DNA from: an uncultured Verrucomicrobia subdivision 3 bacterium
GTDB taxonomy: Bacteria; Verrucomicrobiota; Verrucomicrobiia; Limisphaerales; DASXHY01
Assembly: GCA_937890005.1 (NCBI GenBank)
Contig: CALBZA010000060.1
Span: forward strand, 1-61,413
DNA: 61,413 nucleotides
Reading direction: 5' to 3'
Of this stretch, positions 1-8,112 are shown one piece after another. The first letter of the stretch is position 1; each line of letters begins with the position of its first letter. The notes under the pieces were generated by a model, which saw only the letters and a program-made list of their open reading frames with translations, made no database searches and was not told the DNA's origin. Position numbers and translations under genes: made by a program.

Positions 1-106
1 ACGCTCGGCCGCCTTCCCGAACCCGAATCAACCCACAGATTCTGCTGACGAGGCGAAATCATGAACCGTCACTAATGTTCATGTGATGATCTTTGACGAA
101 AGACCG

Positions 107-931
107 TCAAGTCTGCCATTGATAGCCTTCAGCCGCGATAAACGGCTTCCAAAATTCGGGATCGTTTCCCATCCATTTATGACACCCAAAAGGCAGTCGG
201 TTTCCCTGGCTCAAGTAAAGGCGCTTTGGTTGGCAGTCGAACGAAAAACGAGCCGCAACATTGGATGGGGCTAGGCGGAAGTCTCTGATTCGTTCACCTG
301 CGAAGGACCAGAACATGTCTTCGTTGTCGCTGTAGCGATTTAATGTGTGATGAAAGCAATTACGGACCGACAGATTGCCCGCCAACCTGCAAAACGAACG
401 GGGCGAGAAAACGGCCACTTCCCTCCATTCTCTATAAATCTCTCCGAAGGGACGTATCGTTTTCCACGTTTGAAGAACCTTTAGTGCAGATGAGATCTTA
501 CGGAGTGAAAAACCTGAATTTCCGCCGGGAATCGCTTTTGACTGAGGGCCAGCTGAGGCATGTCCTTCGAACCATGGGCCCCCAACATAATCCCAGTTCT
601 GAGAGCACCAATATTCGAGTTCATCTCTGAACACGAAGGCATCCAGTTCATAGCTGAGCATGAATTCAAACTGCGAATATCGTTTGTAGAGAAACGGCAT
701 GATTTTCAGCCGATTATAGGCGCGCAAACTTGATAACCAGTGCCCCGGGATGTGGTCAACGAACAGACTGGGAGCAACGGCTAGGTACTCTCTGACATCG
801 AGGTTTTCCGGGCAAATCAGTCGAATCGGAAAATGTCCAAGAACCTTGAAACATTGTTGAAGTGAGATCTTTTCGTACCATTCCAAGGTCGGTTTATGGC
901 CAAAGATAAGAATGACGGCGGGTGACGACAT
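107..931 (-). CDS. DUF5672 family protein (putative glycosyltransferase-like)
   Basis: The 274-residue protein matches the DUF5672 pattern: a YELDAFVF block at residues 94-101 and DYVGGPW at 114-120, resembling the acceptor/metal region of GT-A-like sugar transferases. No signal peptide or membrane segment is apparent, so it is probably cytosolic. Members of this family recur in polysaccharide loci, but the reaction is not established; a glycosyl transfer role is inferred from context. It is the most downstream gene of the minus-strand polysaccharide cluster seen here, 23 bp after the GT4 gene, and is probably co-transcribed with it. The 106 bp beyond its stop hold no recognisable gene. Confidence 0.8.
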   Translation of the reverse strand: MSSPAVILIFGHKPTLEWYEKISLQQCFKVLGHFPIRLICPENLDVREYLAVAPSLFVDHIPGHWLSSLRAYNRLKIMPFLYKRYSQFEFMLSYELDAFVFRDELEYWCSQNWDYVGGPWFEGHASAGPQSKAIPGGNSGFSLRKISSALKVLQTWKTIRPFGEIYREWREVAVFSPRSFCRLAGNLSVRNCFHHTLNRYSDNEDMFWSFAGERIRDFRLAPSNVAARFSFDCQPKRLYLSQGNRLPFGCHKWMGNDPEFWKPFIAAEGYQWQT

Positions 932-954
932 CTTTTGCGAGACGGCCTATTACG

Positions 955-2091
955 TCAGGACTTTGCGGCTAGTGCTTCCAGTCGCTCTGCAAAGGCTGCT
1001 GCTGGATTCCTAGGAATCGCTTTTTGAGCCGCTGCGCGGGCTCGTTCTCCGATCATTTGCCAGGATTCTCGTGCATTCCATGCCCGTTCCAATGCTTCAG
1101 CCAACAGAGGAATCGTTGGAGCTTTTGCGACGAATCCCGAAATACCGTCCTCTAACAATTCAGCATTTCCGGCGACATCCGTTACAACCGAAGGGCGACC
1201 GCAAAGCATCGCTTCAACGAGTGCCAATGGGAGTCCCTCATAGCGGGATGGAAGAACGAGCGCGTGGTGTGTTGCCCAAACCTGTTCGATATCTTGGACA
1301 TGCCCTCTAAAATTTACTTTCCCATCCAAACCCAAACGACTCGCCAGCCGGCGAAGACCTTGTTCCATCGAACCTGCGCCAAATAGCGAAACCGTTACAG
1401 GCCTTGATTTCCATTCGTCATGTGCCAAGACATTCAGCAGAAGGTCCTGGCCTTTTGCCGAAGATTCGAGGCGTGCCACACAGGCCAAATTCCAACCGCC
1501 GCTGCTGCTTGGCCAGTCAACAGAATTGTCCCATCGAACATTGAATGGATTTCGAATCACTTCCGAGTTGGGAAGTGCCACTCCGAGTTGAGATTCGAGA
1601 AGAAGACGATTTCCGTGTGATACGAAGAATACCCTTCTCGCGTTCTGATAAACCTCGGTTAAATGGTCTAGATCGGAATCGAGGGGCCAAACAAATTCTG
1701 CATTTGCCTGGACGACGCTTACGTAAGGGAGATTGAGTCGGCGACAGGCATCAAGCGATTCCATCCCGTCGCTGTAGTTTCCGTTGGAAACACAAACAAG
1801 ATCCGGCTTTTGCCTGATTAACCACTTGGATTCCGGTCGCATCAGTCCTAATGATCGGGAAACCTTTCGTGCGAGCCGCGTTGGTAATTTGGGTTCCCGT
1901 GTGGGTTGAACAAACAATTCAATACCTTTTTCACCCAGAGCTGTGACACGGGGAGACAATTTGGGCCACCATGGAACAGAAGCCGAAACGCGATGTCCTT
2001 TTTCACGGAGCACCAGCGCGGTTCGACTCCACAGTTCTTCACTGCCTCCCCAAGGACAGCTCGCCATCGCAGTGACGAACGTAAAGTGCAT
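955..2091 (-). CDS. glycosyltransferase family 4 (GT-B)
   Basis: This is a GT-B retaining glycosyltransferase of the GT4 type. The N-terminal Rossmann half carries the GG acceptor-side loop (residues 15-16 from the chosen start). The C-terminal half has the nucleotide-sugar block EGLPLALVEA with the E-x7-E pair. I chose the ATG that gives a canonical MHFTFV start. A GTG at 2109 overlaps the stop codon of the upstream GT9 gene and would add six residues; it would indicate translational coupling. Donor and acceptor cannot be told from sequence. It belongs to the run GT9, GT4, DUF5672 that probably finishes a heptose-containing glycan. Confidence 0.9.
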   Translation of the reverse strand: MHFTFVTAMASCPWGGSEELWSRTALVLREKGHRVSASVPWWPKLSPRVTALGEKGIELFVQPTREPKLPTRLARKVSRSLGLMRPESKWLIRQKPDLVCVSNGNYSDGMESLDACRRLNLPYVSVVQANAEFVWPLDSDLDHLTEVYQNARRVFFVSHGNRLLLESQLGVALPNSEVIRNPFNVRWDNSVDWPSSSGGWNLACVARLESSAKGQDLLLNVLAHDEWKSRPVTVSLFGAGSMEQGLRRLASRLGLDGKVNFRGHVQDIEQVWATHHALVLPSRYEGLPLALVEAMLCGRPSVVTDVAGNAELLEDGISGFVAKAPTIPLLAEALERAWNARESWQMIGERARAAAQKAIPRNPAAAFAERLEALAAKS

Positions 2092-2105
2092 CGTAGAATC
2101 AGCTT

Positions 2106-3068
2106 TCACAGTACATGGGTCTCAACTGGAAGCTCGTCACCAGGCTTCTGCATCTGAGTTTCAATAGCGCTCACAACAGCGGAAGATTTGATTTGATCCA
2201 TACAGACATGATTTCCAGGACAATCATCCCATCGCCAGCATGGGGAACAGGATGTCTCACCGACAAGATTGACGTTGCAAATGTATCCTGTCTGCGAAGG
2301 CAACTCACGTCCGCCATAAACACAAACCGCCGGACAATCAACTGCACGTGCCAAATGCATTGGAAAGCCGACCAAACCAACAAAGAGTTTTGAAGCAGCC
2401 AGAATGGCAGCAGTCTGTCGAATGTTGCTTTTGCCGCGCAAATCCAAAGCCCCTTTTAATGGCGGGTCGTTTTCGTTTCCGATCTGCACAAAATCAAAGC
2501 GGGATTTCAGTTGATTGACCACCTCTTGAAAACGTTCTGGATACCATTCCTTCGTTCTCATGTGATGCTTCGCCGATCTACCAGATGATTGAATTGCAAT
2601 TTGTCGATCGGAGTATCTGCCAGTCGTTTTCTCTTCATCATCCAAGAAAAGATAGGGCCTAAGCTGAATCAACCCTTTCAATTTCGCCTGCTCGCACATT
2701 AAAGCGAGAATGTGTTTTGAAGGAGGTATATCTCTTCGTTCTTCGGCGAGATGGGGAGCATAATTGGGAGAAATTAGACGGGCCGCCGAGTTCTTTAACA
2801 TCCAGTCTAAATCATCTTTGGAAATGACGAGATCCACATCCCGATTGCCCTTGAATAGATCCGGATGTTGAGACGCAATCCATATCTGTTTTTCGCCGTT
2901 CTGACGCAATTGTCGAGCGACGCACGTTAGCAGCAATTGATCACCGATTCCGCCGACAAAATGCAGTATTGCTGTTGGACTTTGATGCTCGTTGAGCATC
3001 TTCCGTCGACGAAGATGTCGTGCCGGGTAAGTAAGTAATCGGCGTCCCCAGAGTAATTGATTCTGCAT
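2106..3068 (-). CDS. glycosyltransferase family 9 (heptosyltransferase-like)
   Basis: This 320-residue GT-B protein has the layout of ADP-heptose:LPS heptosyltransferases. There is a GGIGDQLLLT donor-side start near residue 39 and a C-terminal domain with the FPMHLARAV block, where a GS/GT-x-H-x-A motif is usual. The C-terminal cysteine cluster (SCSPCW...CPGNHVC) is common in GT9 proteins of surface-glycan loci. The adjacent fused GmhA-HldE gene makes ADP-heptose-pathway intermediates, so a heptose donor is a reasonable inference. The gene is 15 bp downstream of a methyltransferase gene and its stop touches the next start. Confidence 0.85.
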   Translation of the reverse strand: MQNQLLWGRRLLTYPARHLRRRKMLNEHQSPTAILHFVGGIGDQLLLTCVARQLRQNGEKQIWIASQHPDLFKGNRDVDLVISKDDLDWMLKNSAARLISPNYAPHLAEERRDIPPSKHILALMCEQAKLKGLIQLRPYLFLDDEEKTTGRYSDRQIAIQSSGRSAKHHMRTKEWYPERFQEVVNQLKSRFDFVQIGNENDPPLKGALDLRGKSNIRQTAAILAASKLFVGLVGFPMHLARAVDCPAVCVYGGRELPSQTGYICNVNLVGETSCSPCWRWDDCPGNHVCMDQIKSSAVVSAIETQMQKPGDELPVETHVL

Positions 3069-3083
3069 TGAGACAAACCTGTT

Positions 3084-3743
3084 TTAAATGAGGCGAACTC
3101 CACCTAGGCGTGGTTGCACAATCGTCACTCCGAAATCCTGGTTCAGCGTGATCGTTGGATATCCCTGTGCGCGCAGATCATCCACAAAACGAGGCACTCC
3201 CATGTCGGTCCGCTTGAATTCGGATTCCGGTATCAAGTTCCAGAGCGTGTCGTGGAAAACCACAGTGGCGAATTCATTCATATGGGGAAAGAACAACTCC
3301 CAATCCGCTTTCACACCTTCGTAACTATGATCCCCATCAATGAAGATAAGATCGATTTTTTCGTTCCAGTCCCGCGCAGCCTCAGCTGAAGTCATACGCA
3401 GGATCTTCACGTGGTCTTCGATTCCCGCTTTTCGCAGATGCTGTGAGAGAAATTGGAGCGAATCAACCGAATCGACGTCGTTCCAGGTAGTGGATTCGTG
3501 TGGGTCAATAGCAAAAAGCTTCCCAAATCCATTTCGCCGCAGGGCGAGCCCTATCGAGCACGTGGATTTTCCTCGCGCTGATCCGATCTCGACGCAGACT
3601 TTCGGTTTGAGTGAACGCGTTAATCCATACAGCAGCCATCCGGAGTCGCCGAGACCGGACTGAAAGTCGAATGTTTCGGCATAAAACTCGCGGCCTCTTA
3701 AACGCGCCAGGAATCCGAGATATTTTGGAAGCCTGATTTTCAT
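3084..3743 (-). CDS. class I SAM-dependent methyltransferase (Methyltransf_24 type)
   Basis: The 219-residue protein has a Rossmann methyltransferase motif I (VEIGSARGKST, around residue 52), a FAIDPHE motif II strand, and an IDGDHSYEGV block typical of the Methyltransf_24/CmcI-like group. That group often methylates sugar or small-molecule hydroxyls. No transmembrane segment is visible. It sits 11 bp downstream of the GmhA-HldE fusion and 15 bp upstream of the GT9 gene, so it is probably a glycan-modifying O-methyltransferase. The substrate is unknown. Confidence 0.82.
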   Translation of the reverse strand: MKIRLPKYLGFLARLRGREFYAETFDFQSGLGDSGWLLYGLTRSLKPKVCVEIGSARGKSTCSIGLALRRNGFGKLFAIDPHESTTWNDVDSVDSLQFLSQHLRKAGIEDHVKILRMTSAEAARDWNEKIDLIFIDGDHSYEGVKADWELFFPHMNEFATVVFHDTLWNLIPESEFKRTDMGVPRFVDDLRAQGYPTITLNQDFGVTIVQPRLGGVRLI

Positions 3744-3754
3744 GGGAGGGTTGA

Positions 3755-4849
3755 TCAGCCAAGTTTTTCCAGGAGTTTGGTAGTGGAAAGTCCCGGAACC
3801 AATGGAAGAAATGCAACTCGTCCGCCATACGCCTCGACAATCTTGGCTTCAGGGATTGGTTTTCCGGAAGGGGGTGCATAATCAGCACCCTTACAGTGCA
3901 GATCGGGTTGAACCTTTTGGAGAATTGCTTCAGGTGTGTCTTCTTCAAACAGCGCGACCGCGTCCACGCATTCCAACGCCGCAATCAGAGTTGTTCGATC
4001 CTTTTGGTGAACAACTGGTCTTGAAGGGCCTTTGATTCGGCGCACGGAAGCGTCCGAATTCACTCCCACCAGCAGAATGTCACCAAGTTGTTTCGCAGCT
4101 TCAAGACTTCGAATGTGTCCTGCATGAATTACATCAAAACAACCGTTCGTCCAAACAACTGTTTTCTGCTGATCCCGCCAGATGGCTCGACGACTCACAA
4201 GCGTTTCCAAAGAAAGTATTTTTCTCTCGGTTATTGGGTTGAAAATGCGCCCTAGAGAATTTGATGAATGGTGAGTGAAGAGATTTTCCTCAATGAGTTC
4301 ACAAAGAAGATGGCCAACCATGATATGAAACTCTTGAATTTCCGCCGTGGTAGATGCTCCAATCGTGATACTTATTTCAGCTTCTTTAGAGAGGACTCCG
4401 CCATCACCTCCGGTAAGGGCTACCGTGGTAAGGCCCAATTGTTTTGCCAGACGAGTGGCGTTGACAACGTTTTTTGAATTGCCGCTGGTGCTGATGCCTA
4501 ACGCAACGTCGCCAGCCTTGGCGAAGGCATCTAACTGCCGCGTGAATATTTTGTCGAATCCGTAGTCGTTCGCTATTGCCGTGACGATTGAGCTGTCAGT
4601 TGTAAGGGCAAGCGCTGGCAATGCGCGTCGTTCACGAACAAAGCGTCCCACAAGTTCCGCAGCTATGTGTTGGGCGTCGCCAGCGGAACCGCCATTCCCA
4701 AAGATGAAAAGGCGATGCCCAGTCCGAAGGGCGGAAGCGATACGATCGGCCGCAACAAAAACGGTCGGTAAGCGAGAGCGCAGTTCTTCCCGTGACAGGC
4801 ACCTTTCCGAAGATTTTACAAAAGTCCCGGCTGATTTGGTTTCCGTCAT
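3755..4849 (-). CDS. bifunctional GmhA-like phosphoheptose isomerase / HldE-C-like heptose-1-phosphate adenylyltransferase
   Basis: Residues 1-192 form a SIS-domain sedoheptulose-7-phosphate isomerase of the GmhA type: the GNGGSAGDAQH loop is at 51-61, and H61, E65, Q172 and H180 fall where the zinc ligands of E. coli GmhA lie. After a short linker, residues 225-364 form a nucleotidyltransferase with TNGCFDVIHAGH (234-245, HxGH motif), as in the cytidylyltransferase-like C-terminal domain of HldE/RfaE. The protein thus joins the first and last enzymes of ADP-heptose synthesis; the kinase (HldA) and phosphatase (GmhB) steps are not encoded in this window. No stop or frameshift separates the two parts. 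The neighbouring GT9 gene fits use of ADP-heptose. Confidence 0.9.
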   Translation of the reverse strand: MTETKSAGTFVKSSERCLSREELRSRLPTVFVAADRIASALRTGHRLFIFGNGGSAGDAQHIAAELVGRFVRERRALPALALTTDSSIVTAIANDYGFDKIFTRQLDAFAKAGDVALGISTSGNSKNVVNATRLAKQLGLTTVALTGGDGGVLSKEAEISITIGASTTAEIQEFHIMVGHLLCELIEENLFTHHSSNSLGRIFNPITERKILSLETLVSRRAIWRDQQKTVVWTNGCFDVIHAGHIRSLEAAKQLGDILLVGVNSDASVRRIKGPSRPVVHQKDRTTLIAALECVDAVALFEEDTPEAILQKVQPDLHCKGADYAPPSGKPIPEAKIVEAYGGRVAFLPLVPGLSTTKLLEKLG

Positions 4850-4898
4850 ACTTTTTTCATGCTGGTTGGCTTTGTTGATCTGAGATTTTCTGAGTGTC

Positions 4899-6185
4899 TT
4901 AACTGACTGCCTGGAACTCGGATTCTGGAGTCTCTGATGACCATTTCCATTCGCTGGTCAGTCGCACGCCAGCCCCATCTCGGACAATCGAACTTGGAGT
5001 GTTTTTACCAATGGAAATTTCCATCTGGCAGACGTTCGGTAGATAATCGAGACCGAATGAATCACCGGAACGTGAGCCGATGTCGATCGAATAGATACCT
5101 GGAGCGAGCGGAAGACTGGAGATGGACATTTCCGCGGTCCACCGGGTTCCTTTTTTCAACGACGGCCGGTATCCATCTTGAAAATCCGTGTCATAAGAAA
5201 GCAACCGAACGCCTTCGAGGGTAGAAAATCCCAATCCAACGCTGACGTCTTCGACATCTTGAAGAGCCTGGAAGTGGATACGGGTCCTTAGCCTTTCACC
5301 GTTTTGAATGGGAAGTTCTGTCAACCATTCAAGTTTTTCGATTTTGATTCTTCGCCCGAAATCGCCGATACGCGGAATTTCGCTCGTTTCGAGCACGGGC
5401 TTCTCCGCTTCAGAACTCGACGTCAGATACTTGTCCATGATTTGCCGTGTGGGTCCCATGCTGTTAAGCTTCCCATCCTTCAACCATACTGCGGTCCCGC
5501 AGAGACTGCTTACTGCCGCCATATTGTGACTGACGAACAGAACAGTGCGACCCTCAGTTGCGACGTTTTTCATTTTACCCAGGCATTTCTTCTGAAACTG
5601 TGCGTCGCCGACTGCTAACACCTCATCCACAATGAGAATTTCCGGTTCGAGATGTGCCGCGACTGCAAATGCCAGACGCACATACATTCCGCTCGAATAA
5701 CGCTTAACAGGCGTATCGAGAAACTTCTCAATTTCGGAGAAAGCAACAATCTCATCGAACTTTCGTTTGATCTCTGCCTTCGTCATCCCGAGGATTGCAC
5801 CGTTGAGAAAAATGTTTTCACGGCCGGTGAGTTCCTGGTGAAAGCCGGTTCCGACCTCAAGCAGGCTGGCGACGCGGCCTTTGATGCGAACCCTGCCTTC
5901 AGTCGGTTCAGTGATGCGACTGAGTACTTTCAAGAGCGTGCTTTTCCCAGCTCCGTTGCGTCCAATCACGCCGACTACGTCGCCATCATTGATCGTAAAG
6001 GAAACTTGTTTTAACGCCCAGAATTCCTCCCGCGTGGCGGTTATCTGTTTCTTTCGATTCAACAGCCACTTGAAAGGATTTCGAAATGCATCTTCTAGTG
6101 CATGGCGTAGACCATCGCGGGCATCCCGCTGATGGCCGATGATGTAGCGTTTCGAAAGGTTTTCGACGGAAATTGCAGGATTCAT
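4899..6185 (-). CDS. wzt: ABC transporter ATP-binding protein, Wzt/TagH type with C-terminal carbohydrate-binding domain
   Basis: This 428-residue ATPase has Walker A GRNGAGKST (75-83), signature YSSGM (163-167), Walker B ILIVDEVLAVGD (183-194) and the switch histidine in FVSHNM. Residues about 275-420 form a Wzt-like C-terminal beta-sandwich domain, which in O-antigen systems reads the modified end of the glycan before export. It pairs with the Wzm-type permease at 7181-7999, with an FkbM methyltransferase gene between them. A terminal methyl group is a known export cap in several Wzt systems, so that order is suggestive. Confidence 0.93.
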   Translation of the reverse strand: MNPAISVENLSKRYIIGHQRDARDGLRHALEDAFRNPFKWLLNRKKQITATREEFWALKQVSFTINDGDVVGVIGRNGAGKSTLLKVLSRITEPTEGRVRIKGRVASLLEVGTGFHQELTGRENIFLNGAILGMTKAEIKRKFDEIVAFSEIEKFLDTPVKRYSSGMYVRLAFAVAAHLEPEILIVDEVLAVGDAQFQKKCLGKMKNVATEGRTVLFVSHNMAAVSSLCGTAVWLKDGKLNSMGPTRQIMDKYLTSSSEAEKPVLETSEIPRIGDFGRRIKIEKLEWLTELPIQNGERLRTRIHFQALQDVEDVSVGLGFSTLEGVRLLSYDTDFQDGYRPSLKKGTRWTAEMSISSLPLAPGIYSIDIGSRSGDSFGLDYLPNVCQMEISIGKNTPSSIVRDGAGVRLTSEWKWSSETPESEFQAVS

Positions 6186-6250
6186 CTATGGGATGAGTGG
6201 GAATTTTGAAGGTACGCGAGCGTGGCGAACGGTTGGTACGACCTTTAGTT

Positions 6251-7162
6251 TTAAAGAATTGGATTTTGACGGAAGAAAGATTTCGGCAGCGGGCAGCCTT
6301 TTGCATCAGTCGAATTGTCTCTGTCGAGCGGGTGGGGGAACTCTGTTGCAAAGCGTGGGTTGCGGACGCGATCTCTTCTTAGGAAGGTAAACTCCGCCAT
6401 TTGCAACATTTCGAAATCACCGATTCTCAAAATGGGACAGAGATTGTTGGGGTGGACGTGGACGCAAGCATGCGTCATGAGGAGCTTTTCGAATGCACGA
6501 CGATAGATTGCGAAGATCGGTTCACTCAATAGGTAGTCCAAAAAATGGAATTCAATTACGATGATGCGGAATCGTTCCAATACGGATCGAGGCGTAGCCA
6601 ACAAGGATTCGTATTCATAGCCTTCGATATCCATTTGAAGCAGGAGATCCGCGGTTGGGTCTATTCCTGAGTGTTGAACCCAATCTTCGAGACTGATGAA
6701 TGTCTCGCGTGAAGATGCCCCAATAAATTTTTGAATGAAATGAAAATTGGGATGAGAAACCGGTGGTTTTGCTACTGATGCATCAGCCATGAAGACTTCC
6801 ATGCCCTTTTTCGCGCAATCCAATTCGAATCCAGCAACGGTGCTGACGCCCGGGGAAAAACACGCCTTAATCCCGTCAAGATCGTCCGGAATGAGATACC
6901 CGCCATCCGCCGACGGCCCGAACCGAATCAATGGCTTGTCCGTCGCTAATGGATGCAACTGCTCGATCAACCCTTTCACCTGATTGATATCAGTTCTTCG
7001 AGTTGAGAAGAAGGGCATCGCGCCTGGAAGATTTAGAATCCGTTCAGCATTGTTCTCAAGGAGAGCTGGAAAGTCAGTATGCCCCAGAAATGGTGCGCGT
7101 TTAATGACGTTCAAACCGACCTTCAACGCGAGCGCCAGTGATCGTGTTTGGATGTTTGTCAT
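6251..7162 (-). CDS. FkbM family SAM-dependent methyltransferase
   Basis: The 303-residue protein contains the FkbM methyltransferase core, including GPSADGGYLIPDDL near residue 84 and the diagnostic LLLQMDIEGYEYESLL block near 173. FkbM enzymes O-methylate sugars and polyketides. It lies between the permease and the ATPase of a Wzm/Wzt exporter, with short gaps, so it is probably co-transcribed and may add a terminal methyl group recognised by the Wzt C-terminal domain. That last role is inference. No membrane segment is seen. Confidence 0.87.
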   Translation of the reverse strand: MTNIQTRSLALALKVGLNVIKRAPFLGHTDFPALLENNAERILNLPGAMPFFSTRRTDINQVKGLIEQLHPLATDKPLIRFGPSADGGYLIPDDLDGIKACFSPGVSTVAGFELDCAKKGMEVFMADASVAKPPVSHPNFHFIQKFIGASSRETFISLEDWVQHSGIDPTADLLLQMDIEGYEYESLLATPRSVLERFRIIVIEFHFLDYLLSEPIFAIYRRAFEKLLMTHACVHVHPNNLCPILRIGDFEMLQMAEFTFLRRDRVRNPRFATEFPHPLDRDNSTDAKGCPLPKSFFRQNPIL

Positions 7163-7180
7163 ATACAGAGTCTGAGAAGC

Positions 7181-7999
7181 TCAAATCACATCAGCAAAGG
7201 TGCGTTCGGTTTTGCGGAAATACCAGATGCCGGTGACGAGAACGGCGACGATGCCACCAATGGAAACCATGAACCCTGGCCAGTAAATCTGATGTTCGCC
7301 GCCGAGAATTGCCCATCGAAAGCCATCGATCACGCCGACCATTGGATTGATCGAATAGAGCAGTCGCCATTGGTCCGGAACAACGCTGCTGAAAAAGCCG
7401 ACCGGAGAGATATACAGGCCGAACTGGACAACGAACGGAACGATGAATCGAAAATCGCGATACTTTACCATCAATGCCGCAACCCAGAGCCCTACACCGA
7501 ACGATGCGGTGAAAGCCATCAGGACGAACAGGGGAAGGAACAGGCAATTGAAGGAGGGGAGATATTGATACCAGATCATGAGTCCAACCATGATCGCGGC
7601 CGAGATCAGGAAATCCACAAAGCTGGTGATGACGCTGCTGGCCGGGACGACGAGACGGGGAAAATAGACTTTTGAGATCAGGTTCGAATTGTTCACCAGA
7701 CTGTTTCCACTTTCCGACATGGCCGTTGAAAAGAACTGCCAGGGGAGCATTCCGCAGAACACGAGAATGGGGTAGGGGACGCCGCCGGACGGCATCTTGG
7801 CGAACTTCCCGAACACGACGGTCAAAACCACCATCGTGATGAATGGCCGGATCAGCGACCAGGCAACTCCCACCACGGTTTGCTTGTATCGGACGAGCAG
7901 GTCTCGCCAGGCGAGGAACGCAAACAGTTCCCGATATCTCCAAAGATCCCGCCAATATTGTTTTTCTGTGCGTCCAGCTTCAATGATCAACTCACTCAT
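7181..7999 (-). CDS. wzm: ABC-2 type polysaccharide export permease (Wzm/KpsM-like)
   Basis: This integral membrane protein of 272 residues has about six hydrophobic segments and the conserved N-terminal block LAWRDLLVRYKQTVVGVAW, both typical of Wzm/TagG/KpsM permeases. An upstream ATG at 8056 would add a 19-residue hydrophobic leader not found in the family, so I chose the ATG that starts MSELIIEAG. The length is normal for the family. With the Wzt-type ATPase at 4899-6185 it should form the ABC exporter that flips a lipid-linked glycan across the inner membrane. Confidence 0.92.
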   Translation of the reverse strand: MSELIIEAGRTEKQYWRDLWRYRELFAFLAWRDLLVRYKQTVVGVAWSLIRPFITMVVLTVVFGKFAKMPSGGVPYPILVFCGMLPWQFFSTAMSESGNSLVNNSNLISKVYFPRLVVPASSVITSFVDFLISAAIMVGLMIWYQYLPSFNCLFLPLFVLMAFTASFGVGLWVAALMVKYRDFRFIVPFVVQFGLYISPVGFFSSVVPDQWRLLYSINPMVGVIDGFRWAILGGEHQIYWPGFMVSIGGIVAVLVTGIWYFRKTERTFADVI

Positions 8000-8112
8000 A
8001 GTTAAAAACAAAAATGGGAAGGTCTGGAATGAATCCAGAAAGGAACAGCAGCTCATTGCTGAGCTGCTCGAAAATTGGAGAACGATCAGTCTTTTGAAAA
8101 CGTCTGCCGAGG

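Noticed and set aside
83..274. Short plus-strand frames at the left edge
   Set aside because: They are antisense to the DUF5672 gene and show no domain or start signal.
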